A stretch of DNA of 6,482 nucleotides, from assembly GCA_003551485.1 (NCBI GenBank), contig PUMS01000027.1, positions 1 to 6,482 on the forward strand, given 5' to 3'. The DNA comes from Phycisphaeraceae bacterium (GTDB taxonomy: Bacteria; Planctomycetota; Phycisphaerae; Phycisphaerales; Phycisphaeraceae). The notes under the pieces were generated by a model, which saw nothing but the letters and a program-made list of their open reading frames with translations, did no database searches and was not told the origin of the DNA. This document shows positions 5,838 to 6,482 of the stretch, piece by piece (position 1 is the stretch's first letter; every line of letters starts with the position of its first letter). The translations under genes were made by a program, and so were the position numbers.

Positions 5838-6482
5838 TTACAGTTCGCCGCGCGCGGCCAGGCCATCGTGGACGCGGGTGATGGCGGCGGCGGTGAGGTC
5901 GATGTGGTGGTCCTCCCACTGCTGGTTGATGGCAATGGCGATGCAGCGGCCCAGCACGTCCAGCGTGCGCGGCAGCATGTCGGGGTGGTATTCGATCTCC
6001 CGGCGGGCCATGCACCAGGGCCAGCCGCTGGGGTCGCTGGTGCGCTTCTGGAGCACGTAGTCCCAGGCGCGGTAGATGTGGCGGTCGGGAATCTGGCGGT
6101 TGTAGATGGTGGCGTTGGGCAGGCCCTCGGCGGCCAGGGCCTCGCTGAAGCGCTGCGCGGCGGCGGCGGTGCGGGCAAAGAGCGCGAAGGTGATGCCGCA
6201 GTCGCCGCGGGTGCAGTGAATCGTCTGCTGCTGGAGGTATTCGAGGCCGCGGGTCTTCTCGATCAAGGCGGCCTTGACCGTCCGCGTGCGCTCGAGGATG
6301 GCCGACAGGCGGTCAAACTGGGCCAGCCCCAGGGCGGCGCGCAGTTCGCACATGCGGTAGTTCTCACCGGCGAAGCTCGGCCAGGTGGCATCATCGGCCC
6401 AGAACTGCATGGCCGAATCGTGCTTGATCGCCGCGCGCTTGTAAACCTGCTCATCGCTGGTGACCAGCACGCCGCCCTCGCC
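5838..6482 (-). CDS. DegT/DnrJ/EryC1/StrS-family aminotransferase (N-terminus beyond window)
   Basis: The last 214 residues are present, ending at TAA 5840-5838. The frame enters from the right edge reading Gly-Glu-Gly-Gly. In this family that motif lies a few residues after the PLP-binding lysine, so the lysine and the large N-terminal domain are outside the window. A GTG at 6470 is internal, not a start. Further family marks are Gly-Glu-Asn-Tyr-Arg-Met (visible residues 39-44) followed by Glu-Leu-Arg-Ala-Ala and a Gln-Phe-Asp-Arg-Leu helix, and a C-terminal Asp-Met-Leu-Pro-Arg-Thr-Leu (168-174). These enzymes transfer an amino group, usually from glutamate or glutamine, to a keto sugar or keto-cyclitol. 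They serve O-antigen, capsule, glycan or aminoglycoside-type pathways. The GEGG form is seen in the StsC-like branch. The substrate cannot be set without the missing part and neighbours. Length per family is about 370-430 residues, so about half is missing. Confidence 0.9.
   Translation of the reverse strand, partial: GEGGVLVTSDEQVYKRAAIKHDSAMQFWADDATWPSFAGENYRMCELRAALGLAQFDRLSAILERTRTVKAALIEKTRGLEYLQQQTIHCTRGDCGITFALFARTAAAAQRFSEALAAEGLPNATIYNRQIPDRHIYRAWDYVLQKRTSDPSGWPWCMARREIEYHPDMLPRTLDVLGRCIAIAINQQWEDHHIDLTAAAITRVHDGLAARGEL

Noticed and set aside
5741..6178. Upstream extension of the 73-residue membrane protein to 6178
   Set aside because: The extension overlaps the aminotransferase in another frame and translates to low-complexity Pro/Ser/Thr/Arg sequence. 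The strong Shine-Dalgarno places the start at 5740.
1..6482. CRISPR array, tRNA, rRNA or insertion sequence ends
   Set aside because: No regularly spaced direct repeats, cloverleaf-like segment or transposase with terminal inverted repeats was seen on either strand.

Overview
The window is a high-GC (roughly two-thirds G+C) bacterial segment in which every supportable gene lies on the minus strand. It therefore reads right to left. The mix of genes suggests a Gram-negative, probably proteobacterial chromosome: an envelope-type sugar aminotransferase, a VKOR-DsbA disulfide-forming fusion, exported TPR-like proteins and a REP-like intergenic repeat. The genus cannot be fixed from the sequence.

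Layout from right to left. (1) 6482-5838 is the C-terminal part of a DegT/DnrJ/EryC1/StrS-family PLP sugar aminotransferase whose start lies outside the window. (2) A 97-nt spacer follows, holding four G6 runs on the coding strand, a TACAAT -10-like hexamer and a strong Shine-Dalgarno. (3) 5740-5519 encodes a 73-residue protein with two membrane segments. (4) 5518-5036 is a long spacer with a weak small-ORF candidate (5522-5292) and a REP-like inverted repeat. (5) 5035-3698 encodes a 445-residue five-TM VKOR domain fused to a periplasmic DsbA-like thioredoxin domain. (6) 3631-1574 encodes a 685-residue exported TPR-like solenoid protein. (7) 1517-1 encodes a second, clearly paralogous solenoid protein, open for 505 codons and running off the left edge.

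Genes 5 to 7 are separated by only 66 and 56 nt and probably form one transcription unit. The VKOR-DsbA fusion should make disulfides in exported proteins. The solenoid proteins carry export signals and so could meet it in the periplasm, but nothing in the sequence proves they are its substrates.

The least ordinary features are the tandem solenoid paralogs next to a disulfide-forming enzyme, and two coding-strand G-tract clusters placed directly after stop codons. One of these clusters is a near-perfect GGGGGGCC octamer repeat.
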